This document shows, in pieces, positions 5,363 to 13,241 of a stretch of 13,774 nucleotides of DNA. Below the pieces are notes generated by a model. That model worked only from the letters and a program-made list of their open reading frames with translations, was not told where the DNA came from and searched no databases. Position numbers and translations under genes: made by a program. The DNA is from Bacteroidales bacterium (GTDB lineage: Bacteria > Bacteroidota > Bacteroidia > Bacteroidales > VadinHA17), in NCBI GenBank assembly GCA_016936695.1, contig JAFGXK010000271.1, positions 1 to 13,774 on the forward strand, given 5' to 3'. The stretch's first letter is position 1. The number at the start of each line of letters is the position of its first letter.

Positions 5363-8149
5363 ATGGATAGTTTTATTGAAGTAAAGGGTGCAAGGGTAAA
5401 CAACCTCAGGAATGTCAGTCTGAAGATCCCAAGGAATAAGCTGGTGGTTATTACAGGAGTATCGGGATCGGGTAAATCATCTCTTGCATTCGATACGATT
5501 TATGCCGAGGGACAGAGGAGATATGTGGAGAGCCTTTCATCTTATGCCCGGCAATTCCTTGGCAGAATGAACAAGCCGGAGGTCGATTTCATTAACGGCA
5601 TCCCTCCTGCCATCGCCATCGAACAAAGGGTTAATTCTAGGAATCCCCGGTCAACAGTCGGTACATCCACAGAGATTTACGACTACATGAGGCTTCTTTT
5701 TGCAAGGGCAGGCCGGACGTTTTCGCCGGTTTCAGGAAGGGAAGTAAAAAAACACAGCGCCGACGACCTGGTGAATTATCTCACAACCCTTCCAGAGGGA
5801 ACAAGAGTGACAATTGTCGCACCCGGAGTCATTCCCAAAACAATAAAAATATCCGAATATTTTGACTTCCTCGTTAAACAGGGTTTCACCAGGATAGAAT
5901 CAGAAGGCCGGCTGGACAGGATAGACGAATCAATACCTGAAAACAACTGGCATCAGGGACAGAAGATCAATATTGTGATTGACAGACTGGTAATAAGTCA
6001 TGATGCCGACAACCTGAGCCGTTCGGCTGAATCGGCAGCCTCAGCATTTCAGGCCGGAAAGGGTCATTGCCAGGTTATTATTCATTCGGATAAAGAAATT
6101 GAACGCCGGAGTTTCTCAAATAAATTTGAAGAAGACGACATCGAGTTTGAGGAGCCGAACGAATACTTTTTCAGCTTTAACAATCCGATCGGGGCCTGCC
6201 CTCTCTGCGAAGGCTACGGTAAAATAATCGGAATTGATGAGAACCTTGTGATTCCGGATCAGAATCTTTCAATATACCAGGAGGCCATCGCATGCTGGCG
6301 CGGTGATTCTATGAAGAAATGGGCGGAGCGGCTGATCTCCACTGCCGACCTTTACGGATTTCCCATACACAAACCATACTACCAACTCACTGAAGAACAG
6401 AAACAGCTCCTGTGGACCGGGAACCGGCATTTTTACGGACTGAACCGCTTCTTCGAACATCTGGAAGAAAAAAAATACAAGATACAGTTCCGGGTGCTTC
6501 TTAGCAGGTACCGCGGAAAGACAATATGTCCTGAATGTAAAGGCACCCGGCTGAAAAAAGAGACTTCGTATGTAAAAGTTGGCGGTAAGAACATCCAGGA
6601 ACTGGTTTCGATGCCGGTATCGGAACTGAACAGCTTCTTCAATAGTATTTCCCTTGAAGAGACGGATATGAAGATAGCCGGACGCCTTCTCACGGAAATC
6701 AAACAGAGACTGAAATTCCTACTCGATGTAGGACTTCCCTATCTCACCCTTAACAGGCTGTCCTCCACCCTCTCGGGCGGTGAATCGCAAAGAATAAACC
6801 TGGCCACATCGCTGGGCAGCAACCTTGTAGGTTCAATGTATATTCTCGATGAACCAAGCATAGGTCTCCATCCCCGCGACACCCACCTTCTGATCGGTGT
6901 TCTGAGGGAACTCAGGGACCTTGGCAACTCTGTACTGGTTGTGGAACACGAGGAAGAAATAATCAGGGCTGCAGATGAAATTGTGGATATGGGACCTGAA
7001 GCAGGAAGACTCGGAGGTGAGATTGTTTTTCAGGGCCTGGCCGGTCAGACCGATTCGAATCCTTCCCTAACTTCAGGATATCTCTCAGGAAGAATCGAAG
7101 TGAAAGTGCCTGCCAAAAGAAGAAAATGGAACAGCTTCATCGAAATAAAGGGAGCCAGGGAAAACAACCTGAAGGACATAGATGTAAAGTTTCCTCTTCA
7201 TACAATAACGGCTGTAACCGGGGTAAGCGGATCGGGCAAATCGAGCCTGGTAACTGATGTACTGTACTCAGTTCTTTCCAACAAAATAAATGGCAACAAT
7301 CTCAAGCCTGGCCGGTTCAGAGAACTTGGGGGCGACTTTTCAAGGCTGACGGGAATCGAGCTGGTTGACCAGAATCCGATTGGAAGGTCGACCAGGTCAA
7401 ATCCGGTCACCTATCTGAAGGCTTATGATGAAATAAGAAAACTGTTTGCGGAACAGCAGCTTTCAGTTCAGAACAGTTTCAAGGCCTCGCATTTCTCATT
7501 CAACATCGAAGGAGGAAGGTGCGAGGAGTGCCAGGGTGAAGGTATAATCAGGGTTGAGATGCAGTTCATGGCCGATGTGGAGCTTACCTGTGAGAGCTGC
7601 AAGGGAATGAGATTCAAAAAAGAGGTTCTGGAGGTAAGGTATCAGGGAAAGAATATATACGATATTCTCGAGATGACAATCGATGAGGCCATAGATTTTT
7701 TCAGCAGTCATCAGGGAAAGAGTGAGAAAAGAATCATAGAGAAGCTCAAACCCCTGGCCGACGTTGGACTGGGATATATTAAAATGGGGCAGTCATCCAG
7801 CACCCTCTCGGGCGGTGAGAGCCAGAGGGTGAAGCTTGCCTACTTCCTGAGCCAGGAAAAGGGCAGCGGGCATATTCTGTTCATTTTTGACGAGCCGACA
7901 ACAGGACTTCATTTCCACGACATCAACAAGCTGTTGAAGTCGATCAACGCCCTTGTCGACCATGGTCATTCAGTGATATTGATTGAACACAACGTGGAGG
8001 TTATAAAATGCTCCGACTGGGTAATAGATCTCGGACCCGAAGGCGGCGAGGCAGGAGGATATGTTGTATTTGCAGGACGCCCGGAAGATCTGGCTCTGCA
8101 GAAGGATTCATATACAGGTAGATTTCTTGCCTACAAGCTTAAGCTATGA
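5363..8149 (+). CDS. uvrA: Excinuclease ABC subunit A (UvrA)
   Basis: Damage-recognition ATPase of nucleotide excision repair; it dimerises, finds bulky lesions and loads UvrB. 928 residues, close to the usual 940. First nucleotide-binding domain: Walker A GVSGSGKSS (32-40), signature LSGGESQRINL (about 469-479), Walker B YILDEPSIGLHPRD (about 493-506). Second: Walker A GVSGSGKSS (about 619-627), signature LSGGESQRVKL, Walker B LFIFDEPTTGLHFHD. The UvrB-binding insert (about 120-250) is present, which argues against the shortened UvrA2 type. The C-terminal zinc finger is intact (C720, C723, C743, C746). The N-terminal one keeps only C279 and C282; the first Cys pair is absent. I chose the ATG at 5363 because GGAG lies 7 nt before it and the protein then begins MDSFIEVKGARVNNL as in homologues; the frame is open back to 5294, but that extension (rich in Lys, Ser, Phe) looks non-native. 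Its stop overlaps the convergent gene by 6 bp. Confidence 0.97.
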   Translation: MDSFIEVKGARVNNLRNVSLKIPRNKLVVITGVSGSGKSSLAFDTIYAEGQRRYVESLSSYARQFLGRMNKPEVDFINGIPPAIAIEQRVNSRNPRSTVGTSTEIYDYMRLLFARAGRTFSPVSGREVKKHSADDLVNYLTTLPEGTRVTIVAPGVIPKTIKISEYFDFLVKQGFTRIESEGRLDRIDESIPENNWHQGQKINIVIDRLVISHDADNLSRSAESAASAFQAGKGHCQVIIHSDKEIERRSFSNKFEEDDIEFEEPNEYFFSFNNPIGACPLCEGYGKIIGIDENLVIPDQNLSIYQEAIACWRGDSMKKWAERLISTADLYGFPIHKPYYQLTEEQKQLLWTGNRHFYGLNRFFEHLEEKKYKIQFRVLLSRYRGKTICPECKGTRLKKETSYVKVGGKNIQELVSMPVSELNSFFNSISLEETDMKIAGRLLTEIKQRLKFLLDVGLPYLTLNRLSSTLSGGESQRINLATSLGSNLVGSMYILDEPSIGLHPRDTHLLIGVLRELRDLGNSVLVVEHEEEIIRAADEIVDMGPEAGRLGGEIVFQGLAGQTDSNPSLTSGYLSGRIEVKVPAKRRKWNSFIEIKGARENNLKDIDVKFPLHTITAVTGVSGSGKSSLVTDVLYSVLSNKINGNNLKPGRFRELGGDFSRLTGIELVDQNPIGRSTRSNPVTYLKAYDEIRKLFAEQQLSVQNSFKASHFSFNIEGGRCEECQGEGIIRVEMQFMADVELTCESCKGMRFKKEVLEVRYQGKNIYDILEMTIDEAIDFFSSHQGKSEKRIIEKLKPLADVGLGYIKMGQSSSTLSGGESQRVKLAYFLSQEKGSGHILFIFDEPTTGLHFHDINKLLKSINALVDHGHSVILIEHNVEVIKCSDWVIDLGPEGGEAGGYVVFAGRPEDLALQKDSYTGRFLAYKLKL

Positions 8150-8584
8150 TTTTATCCTGAAGCCGAACATGACGGACACGCATCCCTGTGGGGGTACTCC
8201 GCTATTCTGACCCGATGGAATCTTCAGGACTATCCTTAGCTGCTGGCTCGACTGTAGTTTGAAATCCCATGTACGGGTGTTGTTGTTCTCTTTGCTTGAG
8301 TAGAGAATGTTTCTATCGGCATCGAGAACCAGGAATTCAACTGGTGGAAGGTTTTCATCGCTGCATACCGACATGCGGTATTCCATATCGGAAAAGAATG
8401 TTTTATATAGTTCTGCTTCCTCTCCTTCCGAGAGTATTGTAGCATGGTAATTCCCATCGTGGGTGTAAGATCCCAGTTCGGGAAGACATGTTTTTTTGGC
8501 GAACGATTTGCACTGGGCATTTACCACAGTACCGACTGTTAAAAAGAGAACAACCAGTGTTAAGGCGAATCTGTTTATCTTCAT
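8144..8584 (-). CDS. Small secreted protein of unknown function
   Basis: 146 residues beginning with a clear signal peptide (KINR, hydrophobic 7-21, likely cleavage VNA-QC after residue 23). The mature part has four Cys (25, 33, 74, 135), which could form two disulfides in the periplasm. Its second half reads like a beta sandwich: VEFLVLDADRNILYSS, TWDFKLQSSQQLRIVLKIP, then GCVSVMFGFRI at the end, a pattern seen in small jelly-roll or C2-like periplasmic proteins. No lipobox is present. The gene follows the lipoprotein gene after 8 nt and is almost certainly cotranscribed with it, so the two may act together in the envelope. I do not recognise a named family. Its TAG stop abuts the uvrA stop codon on the other strand. 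Confidence 0.85.
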   Translation of the reverse strand: MKINRFALTLVVLFLTVGTVVNAQCKSFAKKTCLPELGSYTHDGNYHATILSEGEEAELYKTFFSDMEYRMSVCSDENLPPVEFLVLDADRNILYSSKENNNTRTWDFKLQSSQQLRIVLKIPSGQNSGVPPQGCVSVMFGFRIKS

Positions 8585-8592
8585 AATACCAG

Positions 8593-9510
8593 CTATTTAA
8601 TCAGGTTACTTCTGATGGCAGCCACTGTTTCGGAGAGTTCCTTAAACACTTCAGGCGTAAGGTCGGCCCTGACTTCCGATTTAAGGACAGTAGTATTGGT
8701 TACCTGGTCATATTCAGGTCTGATAGGGCTTGTTTCCAGAGTGATCTTATCGAAAACAGTTTTGACTTTGGCGACCTGACCGATAAGTTCATCGATTGCA
8801 GGATGCCCCTTGCTGCTTGAAAGGAGATCGATCAGAATATCGATTGAAAGCTTCTGGTCGATGATTCTGCCAACCAGTTTATTGCCATTAAAGTCCTTCA
8901 TGTCGACAAGCTGGGTGGAGATGTACAAACCCTCGAGCCATCCCCCTGCCAGCACCATCGCAGCAACGGCTGGCTGGCCGTTATCCTCGAGATAGGAATT
9001 GGAATTGAGGTAAGTCTGGGATACAATATCCATAATTACCTCAGTGTTGTGAATGTTTTCTTCAAGCTTATTGATGTCCTCCTCCAAAATAGCATCCAGG
9101 ATTCCAAGTCCGTCAGCCATTTTTTTGGCAGCATTCATATAATTAATTATAAGCTGTGTCTGGTCGTACAGACTGGCGAAGCTGAGGTCGGTTGTATAAA
9201 TTCCCAGGTTAAGGGCCATACTCCTGTTTGTATTATAGTTTCTCGTGTTATCAATAGGATTCAGGAGGTTATCATCGAACAGGGCTCCTGCTGATTTTAT
9301 AAGCATCGCTGATTCGAGAGGAGATGGCAGCGTGTAAAAGATCTTTTCAGCCTGCTTGATGTCTTCATAAACGGCAGCATTTGCTCCGGTAACCAGAGTA
9401 TCCGCATCCTTTTTCACATCCTTCACGCCCGAACGGCATCCTGCGAGCATCAATGCCGCAAAGACAGCCAATGCAAGAATACTGTTGCTGATTTTAAGAA
9501 GTAGCTTCAT
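8593..9510 (-). CDS. Uncharacterised lipoprotein
   Basis: 305 residues with a lipoprotein signal: KLLLK, a hydrophobic stretch and the lipobox LAGC, so signal peptidase II should cut before C25 and the protein be lipid-anchored. The residues after Cys (RSGVKD) do not resemble the acidic surface-export signal known from some Bacteroidota, so a periplasm-facing outer-membrane location is the simplest guess. The rest appears mainly alpha-helical: YEDIKQAEKIFYTLPSP, then LGIYTTDLSFASLYDQTQ, then INYMNAAKKMADGLGI, and a long helical C-terminal half with an AAMVLAGGWLEGLYIST segment. No enzymatic motif is seen. It heads a two-gene unit with the small secreted protein 8 nt downstream. The family appears to be lineage-specific, but I cannot name it. 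Confidence 0.88.
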   Translation of the reverse strand: MKLLLKISNSILALAVFAALMLAGCRSGVKDVKKDADTLVTGANAAVYEDIKQAEKIFYTLPSPLESAMLIKSAGALFDDNLLNPIDNTRNYNTNRSMALNLGIYTTDLSFASLYDQTQLIINYMNAAKKMADGLGILDAILEEDINKLEENIHNTEVIMDIVSQTYLNSNSYLEDNGQPAVAAMVLAGGWLEGLYISTQLVDMKDFNGNKLVGRIIDQKLSIDILIDLLSSSKGHPAIDELIGQVAKVKTVFDKITLETSPIRPEYDQVTNTTVLKSEVRADLTPEVFKELSETVAAIRSNLIK

Positions 9511-9600
9511 AATTAGGTAAGTTTAAATCCTTTCCGGTTCAAAGAATAGTTTATTTTATAATTAATTGCGCATGCAGGCTGTAAGCTTCCAACCGATTTC

Positions 9601-9608
9601 TAACTTTG
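9601..9608 (+). promoter_or_regulatory. Candidate -7 promoter box TAACTTTG
   Basis: TAACTTTG matches the Bacteroidota -7 consensus TANNTTTG exactly and ends 16 nt before the ATG at 9625, implying a short leader. No TTTG is found at the expected -33 spacing (around 9577-9582), so the assignment rests on the -7 box and position alone. The 114-bp region 9511-9624 must also hold the divergent lipoprotein promoter, which I could not place. Confidence 0.45.
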
Positions 9609-9624
9609 CATCAAACGATTAAAA

Positions 9625-10146
9625 ATGAACAGCCCACAGAATAAACGCAAAGAACTTGAACATATTTTAAGTAAGGGTAACTTTGTTAAAATCAATGAGG
9701 CGATAAAAAGACTCAGGGAAGACTCCCCGTTTGGGGGAGCAATAGGATTGCTGGCTTCACACTATGAATCGACCAGTAATCAGCAGGTTAAGGATCTGAT
9801 CAGGGAATTTCTCAATGATCTAAAGGATCAGTCGTCGTGCGCGGAAGTTGTGGAAGAAATACGTAAAGATTTTACACCGGCCACCCTGAACATGCTGATC
9901 ACTTCGTGCTGGCAGTCGGGACTCAATTACTCAGGATACATGAGCGATTTTGCAGAACTGTTCGTCAGCGGTGATTATACAACTGCTATTGAATGCTTTA
10001 CGGTTATTGAGTCGTCATCCGGACTCTTAAACACAGATGAAAAAGATTCGCTTATCAAACTGATAAAGGGTAACGCCTCGAAGGTTGCCGTGGAAAAAAC
10101 AGCCCTTGCAATGGAACTGCTTTACTTTCTTGAACAGACAGATTAA
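9625..10146 (+). CDS. Helical-repeat (HEAT-like) protein of unknown function
   Basis: 173 residues, apparently all alpha-helical and cytoplasmic (no signal peptide or membrane segment). Repeated helix pairs such as FVKINEAIKRLREDSPFGGAIG / VKDLIREFLNDLK, and EVVEEIRKDF / PATLNMLITSCWQSG / MSDFAELFVSGDYTTAIECF, look like short HEAT/ARM-type repeats, which usually mediate protein-protein contacts. No catalytic motif is visible and I do not recognise a named family. It is a single-gene unit, divergent from the lipoprotein and convergent with the dehydrogenase-like gene 20 nt away, with an exact -7 box upstream. The ATG at 9625 is the only sensible start, directly after an A-rich leader. Confidence 0.83.
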   Translation: MNSPQNKRKELEHILSKGNFVKINEAIKRLREDSPFGGAIGLLASHYESTSNQQVKDLIREFLNDLKDQSSCAEVVEEIRKDFTPATLNMLITSCWQSGLNYSGYMSDFAELFVSGDYTTAIECFTVIESSSGLLNTDEKDSLIKLIKGNASKVAVEKTALAMELLYFLEQTD

Positions 10147-10168
10147 GGAATCTTTATCCCTGTCTTTT
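10137..10168 (+). terminator. Possible weak terminator between convergent genes
   Basis: GACAG (10137-10141) can pair with CTGTC (10160-10164), continued by AT-AAG against CTT-AT with one mismatch and a short bulge, loop GAAT, then CTTTT. The stem overlaps the end of the helical-repeat gene. It is imperfect and the T-run is short, so it is only a candidate. Confidence 0.3.
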
Positions 10169-11144
10169 ACTCGTAGGAGGAGAAGTATTTCATAAACTGA
10201 GTCCTCTCGAAGGCTCTTGGTTTATCGTAGTTGGCATAATTAAGTTTGCCCCTGAAGTCATCTATACTTCCTAATCCCTTAGATTCCATCCATCCGGCGA
10301 TCTGCTGGTTCATAGTCTTAAGGTAACCAATCCCCTTGTTATAGAGTGCCGAGCAGACCTGAACTGAATTGGCCCCGGCCAGAATATATTTCACCGCATC
10401 CTGCCCGGAATGAACTCCTGTGGAAGCAGAAATGTCAATCTTCAGCTTCTGGGCGCTGGTCATTCCGATCCATCTCAGGACATAACGGCGTTCAATCTCC
10501 TGGCTTAATACCGAGGCGGGAATTATCTCCAGTTTATCTATATCGATATCAGGTTCATAGAACCTGTTGAACATGACAACTCCATTGACGCCCCTGTTGT
10601 AAAACTGGTCGATCATATAAAGGATATTCGAGAACCTGAAGCCTATCTTTAGGGCAACCGGGATTTTAACTGTCTTTTTAATGTTCTCGATAAGCTCAAA
10701 ATAGAGTTTTTCAGACTCCGCCGAAGTAAGTTTCCTGTCGACAGGCAGAAAGAAGACATTTATCTCAAGGGCATCAGCGCCTGCTTCAGCTATATTCCTG
10801 GCAAAGCCGGTCCAGCCTTTGGCAGTATAGCAATTGATGCTGGGAATAACCGGAATACTTAGATTTTTTTTTGCCTGCCGGATCATCTCCAGGTAGTTAT
10901 CAACAGAATTTGAGTGAATATAGTTAGAGACATAGTCGTCTGCTTCCGGATAATCAGACTGAGATGAAACTGAGTGCACATAGTAATTTATCTGTTCCTC
11001 GAAAAGCGATTTAAGAACTACTGCCCCCGCCCCGTTGTCCTCAGCTTCCTTGAGATGTCCGAGAGTTGATGTAAGACGGCTGCTGCTGACGATCAGGGGG
11101 CTCCTGAGGGTAAGTCCAAGGTACTTTGTGGTTAGCTTTTCCAT
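10167..11144 (-). CDS. Dihydroorotate dehydrogenase-like flavoprotein
   Basis: 325 residues with the FMN-binding TIM barrel of the dihydroorotate dehydrogenase (DHOD) superfamily. Visible FMN-site elements: AVVLKSLFEEQ with K45, SINCYTAKGW (102-111), VALKIG with K166, and the phosphate-binding end STGVHSGQDAVKYILAGANSVQVCSAL (241-267). Where family-1 DHODs have N-x-SCPN with the catalytic Cys, this protein has EINVFFLP (127-134), so the usual base is missing and orotate formation is doubtful. It fits the separate 'dihydroorotate dehydrogenase-like protein' group rather than PyrD. Its real substrate is unknown; a flavin-dependent oxidoreductase in the cytoplasm is as far as the sequence goes. 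It is last in the minus-strand run after yggS (82-nt gap), so cotranscription is plausible but not certain. Confidence 0.9.
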   Translation of the reverse strand: MEKLTTKYLGLTLRSPLIVSSSRLTSTLGHLKEAEDNGAGAVVLKSLFEEQINYYVHSVSSQSDYPEADDYVSNYIHSNSVDNYLEMIRQAKKNLSIPVIPSINCYTAKGWTGFARNIAEAGADALEINVFFLPVDRKLTSAESEKLYFELIENIKKTVKIPVALKIGFRFSNILYMIDQFYNRGVNGVVMFNRFYEPDIDIDKLEIIPASVLSQEIERRYVLRWIGMTSAQKLKIDISASTGVHSGQDAVKYILAGANSVQVCSALYNKGIGYLKTMNQQIAGWMESKGLGSIDDFRGKLNYANYDKPRAFERTQFMKYFSSYE

Positions 11145-11226
11145 AGATTCCCGAATAAAGTGGTTAAATAAAATTCATGCCGGAAGTTCCCACTGGGTTA
11201 AAAACTTAAAAATAATAAATAAACTC

Positions 11227-11898
11227 CTATTTGTTTCTGCTTCCGAAAATAAGACTTCCGATCCTCACCATGGTGCTCCCCTCCCCGATTGCAATCTCAT
11301 AATCGCCAGACATTCCCATCGATATCTCCCTGAAACTTTCTTCTTCTGCATAATAATTGCTTTTAAGCCGTTTATAACACTCGGCCAGATGCCTGAATTC
11401 CCTTTTTATCTGTTCAGCATCTTCGATAAATGTAGCCATTCCCATTACGCCACAGATCCTCACTGACTGCATCGCCCTGAATTCATCTGAATCGAGCATT
11501 TCCTCTGCCTCATTCATGCTGAATCCATATTTTGTTTCTTCATCTGCAATAAAAAACTGAAGAAGGCAATTGACAGTTCGGTTGATTTTTGATGCCTCGG
11601 CATTTATTGTCTTAAGCAAACGGAAACTGTCGACCGATTGAATCATGGCTGCAACGGGCACAACCAGCTTAACCTTGTTTGTCTGGAGGTGTCCTATCAT
11701 GTGCCACTCGATATCGGCCGGAAGAAGGTCTTTTTTCTGAAGCAGTTCATGCACCCTGTTTTCGCCGAACATCCTCTGACCAGCGCTGTAAGCTTCCATT
11801 ATAGCGGATACCGGATTGGTTTTCGAGACAGCAACAATCTTTACTGTTGCGGGCATCTGCTGCCGGAGGCTCCGGATATTTGAGGCAATATCAAGCAT
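11227..11898 (-). CDS. yggS: YggS/PLPBP-family pyridoxal phosphate-binding protein
   Basis: Single-domain alanine-racemase-N fold that carries PLP but has no known enzymatic turnover; members keep free PLP and amino/keto-acid pools in balance. 223 residues, normal for the family. The PLP Schiff-base lysine is K26 in VAVSKT (22-27). Other family marks are FGENRVHELLQK (44-55), WHMIGHLQTNK (65-75), SMGMSGDYEIAI (193-204) and the phosphate-binding GSTMVRIGSLIFG (207-219). The start codon at 11898 is the only suitable Met. It lies 79 nt after the DUF1015 gene and 82 nt before the dehydrogenase-like gene on the same strand. Lying downstream of serA fits a role in buffering PLP for the PLP-dependent aminotransferase step of serine synthesis, but that link is inferred. 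Confidence 0.95.
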   Translation of the reverse strand: MLDIASNIRSLRQQMPATVKIVAVSKTNPVSAIMEAYSAGQRMFGENRVHELLQKKDLLPADIEWHMIGHLQTNKVKLVVPVAAMIQSVDSFRLLKTINAEASKINRTVNCLLQFFIADEETKYGFSMNEAEEMLDSDEFRAMQSVRICGVMGMATFIEDAEQIKREFRHLAECYKRLKSNYYAEEESFREISMGMSGDYEIAIGEGSTMVRIGSLIFGSRNK

Positions 11899-11977
11899 AA
11901 TTATGCTGGAGTGTCATTCAAAAAGGTAAGACAATAAGCAGGCAGAGCCCGCTTTCCAGGAAAACGCACTGCCCTGA

Positions 11978-13225
11978 TCAAAGAAGGTGAATTACGAGTC
12001 CGCTTCTCAGTTTTGGTTCGAACCAGGTAGTCTTGGGCGGCATTATGTTTCCTGAATCCGCTATTGTGATAAGTTGTTTCATTGAAACAGGGTACAGGGA
12101 AAAGGCCACTTTCATTTCACCGGTGTCGACTCTTCTCACCAGTTCTCCGAGTCCTCTTATGCCGCCCACAAAATCGATTCTTTTTGAGCGTCTCAGATCC
12201 TGAATATCAAGAATGGGTGTCAGCACCTGGCTTGTAAGGATTGTAACGTCAAGCCCGCCAATGGGATCATTATCGTCATAAGTCTCAGGACGGGCTGTCA
12301 GGCTGTACCAGATTCCTGACAGGTACATTGAAAAGGTGTGAAGCTTGCGGGGCCTGTAAATCCTTGTTCCTTTTTCCTTTATAACAAAACCCTTTTCGAG
12401 CCTTGAAAGGAATTCGGTTTCCGTGAGTCCGTTAAGATCCCTGATGGTCCTGTTGTAATCCATGATCCTGAGCTGGTCATCAGGAAAATGAACTGCCATG
12501 AAGAAGTTGTATTCCTCTGTTCCCTTATGGTTCGGGTTATTGTCTCTCTTCTCCTTGCCGACAAGCGCTGCTGCTGCAGTGCGGTGGTGTCCGTCGGCAA
12601 CGTAGGTATAGGGAACTTTTTCAGCAAAGAGTTTTTCGATCTTCCGGTTTATTTGCTTGTCCTTCACCACCCAGAACCTGTGACCGAAACCATCATCAGC
12701 CACAAAATCATATTCCGGCTGCTCCGATGAGGTTATTGATTCAACTATCTCATCTATCTGTTTCACGGCAGGATAGGCAAAGAAGACAGGTTCGATGTTG
12801 GCATTATTGACCCTCACGTGTATCATCCTGTCCTGCTCCTTATCGGGCCTGGTGAGTTCATGTTTCTTTATAATTCCATTCAGATAATCGTCAACCGATG
12901 CACATCCGACTATTCCGTACTGGGTTCTGCCCTTCATTGTCTGGGCATATATATAAAAGTGAGACTCCTTATCCTGAACAAGCCAGCCTTTCCTTCTCCA
13001 GAGGGCAAAATTGCTTACGGATTTTTCATAGACATCTTCACAGTGAACATCGGTATCGGGGTGAAGGTCGATCTCTGATCTCGTGATGTGAAGAAGAGAG
13101 CATTCCTTGCCTTCTGCCATAAGTCTGGCCTCTTCGGTATTCATAACATCATAAGGCAGTGAGGCCAGATCTCTGACGATCGAAACAGGAGGACGCAGTC
13201 CCCTGAAAGGTTTGACAACAGCCAT
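11978..13225 (-). CDS. DUF1015 family protein
   Basis: 415 residues, full length for the DUF1015 (COG4198) family, with its typical marks: N-terminal KPFRGLRPP (5-13) and SLPYDVMNTEEA (22-33), KHELTRPDKEQDRMIH (121-136), the central YVADGHHRTAAA (208-219), FFMAVHFPDDQLRIMDYNR (241-259) and the C-terminal MPPKTTWFEPKLRSGLVIH (395-413). No signal peptide or membrane segment, so it should be cytoplasmic. The DGHHR motif is reminiscent of the nucleotide-binding G-x-H-R of the ParB/Srx fold, which includes ADP- and ATP-dependent free-serine kinases; that likeness is my inference. The gene starts 16 nt after serA's stop, so the two are cotranscribed. I recall the serA-DUF1015 neighbourhood as common in Bacteroidales. 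A function in serine or phosphoserine metabolism is plausible but not shown by the sequence. Confidence 0.93.
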   Translation of the reverse strand: MAVVKPFRGLRPPVSIVRDLASLPYDVMNTEEARLMAEGKECSLLHITRSEIDLHPDTDVHCEDVYEKSVSNFALWRRKGWLVQDKESHFYIYAQTMKGRTQYGIVGCASVDDYLNGIIKKHELTRPDKEQDRMIHVRVNNANIEPVFFAYPAVKQIDEIVESITSSEQPEYDFVADDGFGHRFWVVKDKQINRKIEKLFAEKVPYTYVADGHHRTAAAALVGKEKRDNNPNHKGTEEYNFFMAVHFPDDQLRIMDYNRTIRDLNGLTETEFLSRLEKGFVIKEKGTRIYRPRKLHTFSMYLSGIWYSLTARPETYDDNDPIGGLDVTILTSQVLTPILDIQDLRRSKRIDFVGGIRGLGELVRRVDTGEMKVAFSLYPVSMKQLITIADSGNIMPPKTTWFEPKLRSGLVIHLL

Positions 13226-13241
13226 TTAAAATCTTTTATGA

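Noticed and set aside
11895..11906. Perfect 12-bp palindrome GCATAATTATGC over the yggS start codon, as an operator
   Set aside because: A perfect 12-bp palindrome is expected about three times by chance in a window this size; there is no second copy or other support.
11940..11975. Imperfect dyad GGCAG...TTTCC-T-GGAAA...CTGCC between DUF1015 and yggS
   Set aside because: The two short stems are separated by unpaired, asymmetric stretches and no T-run follows; not strong enough to call.
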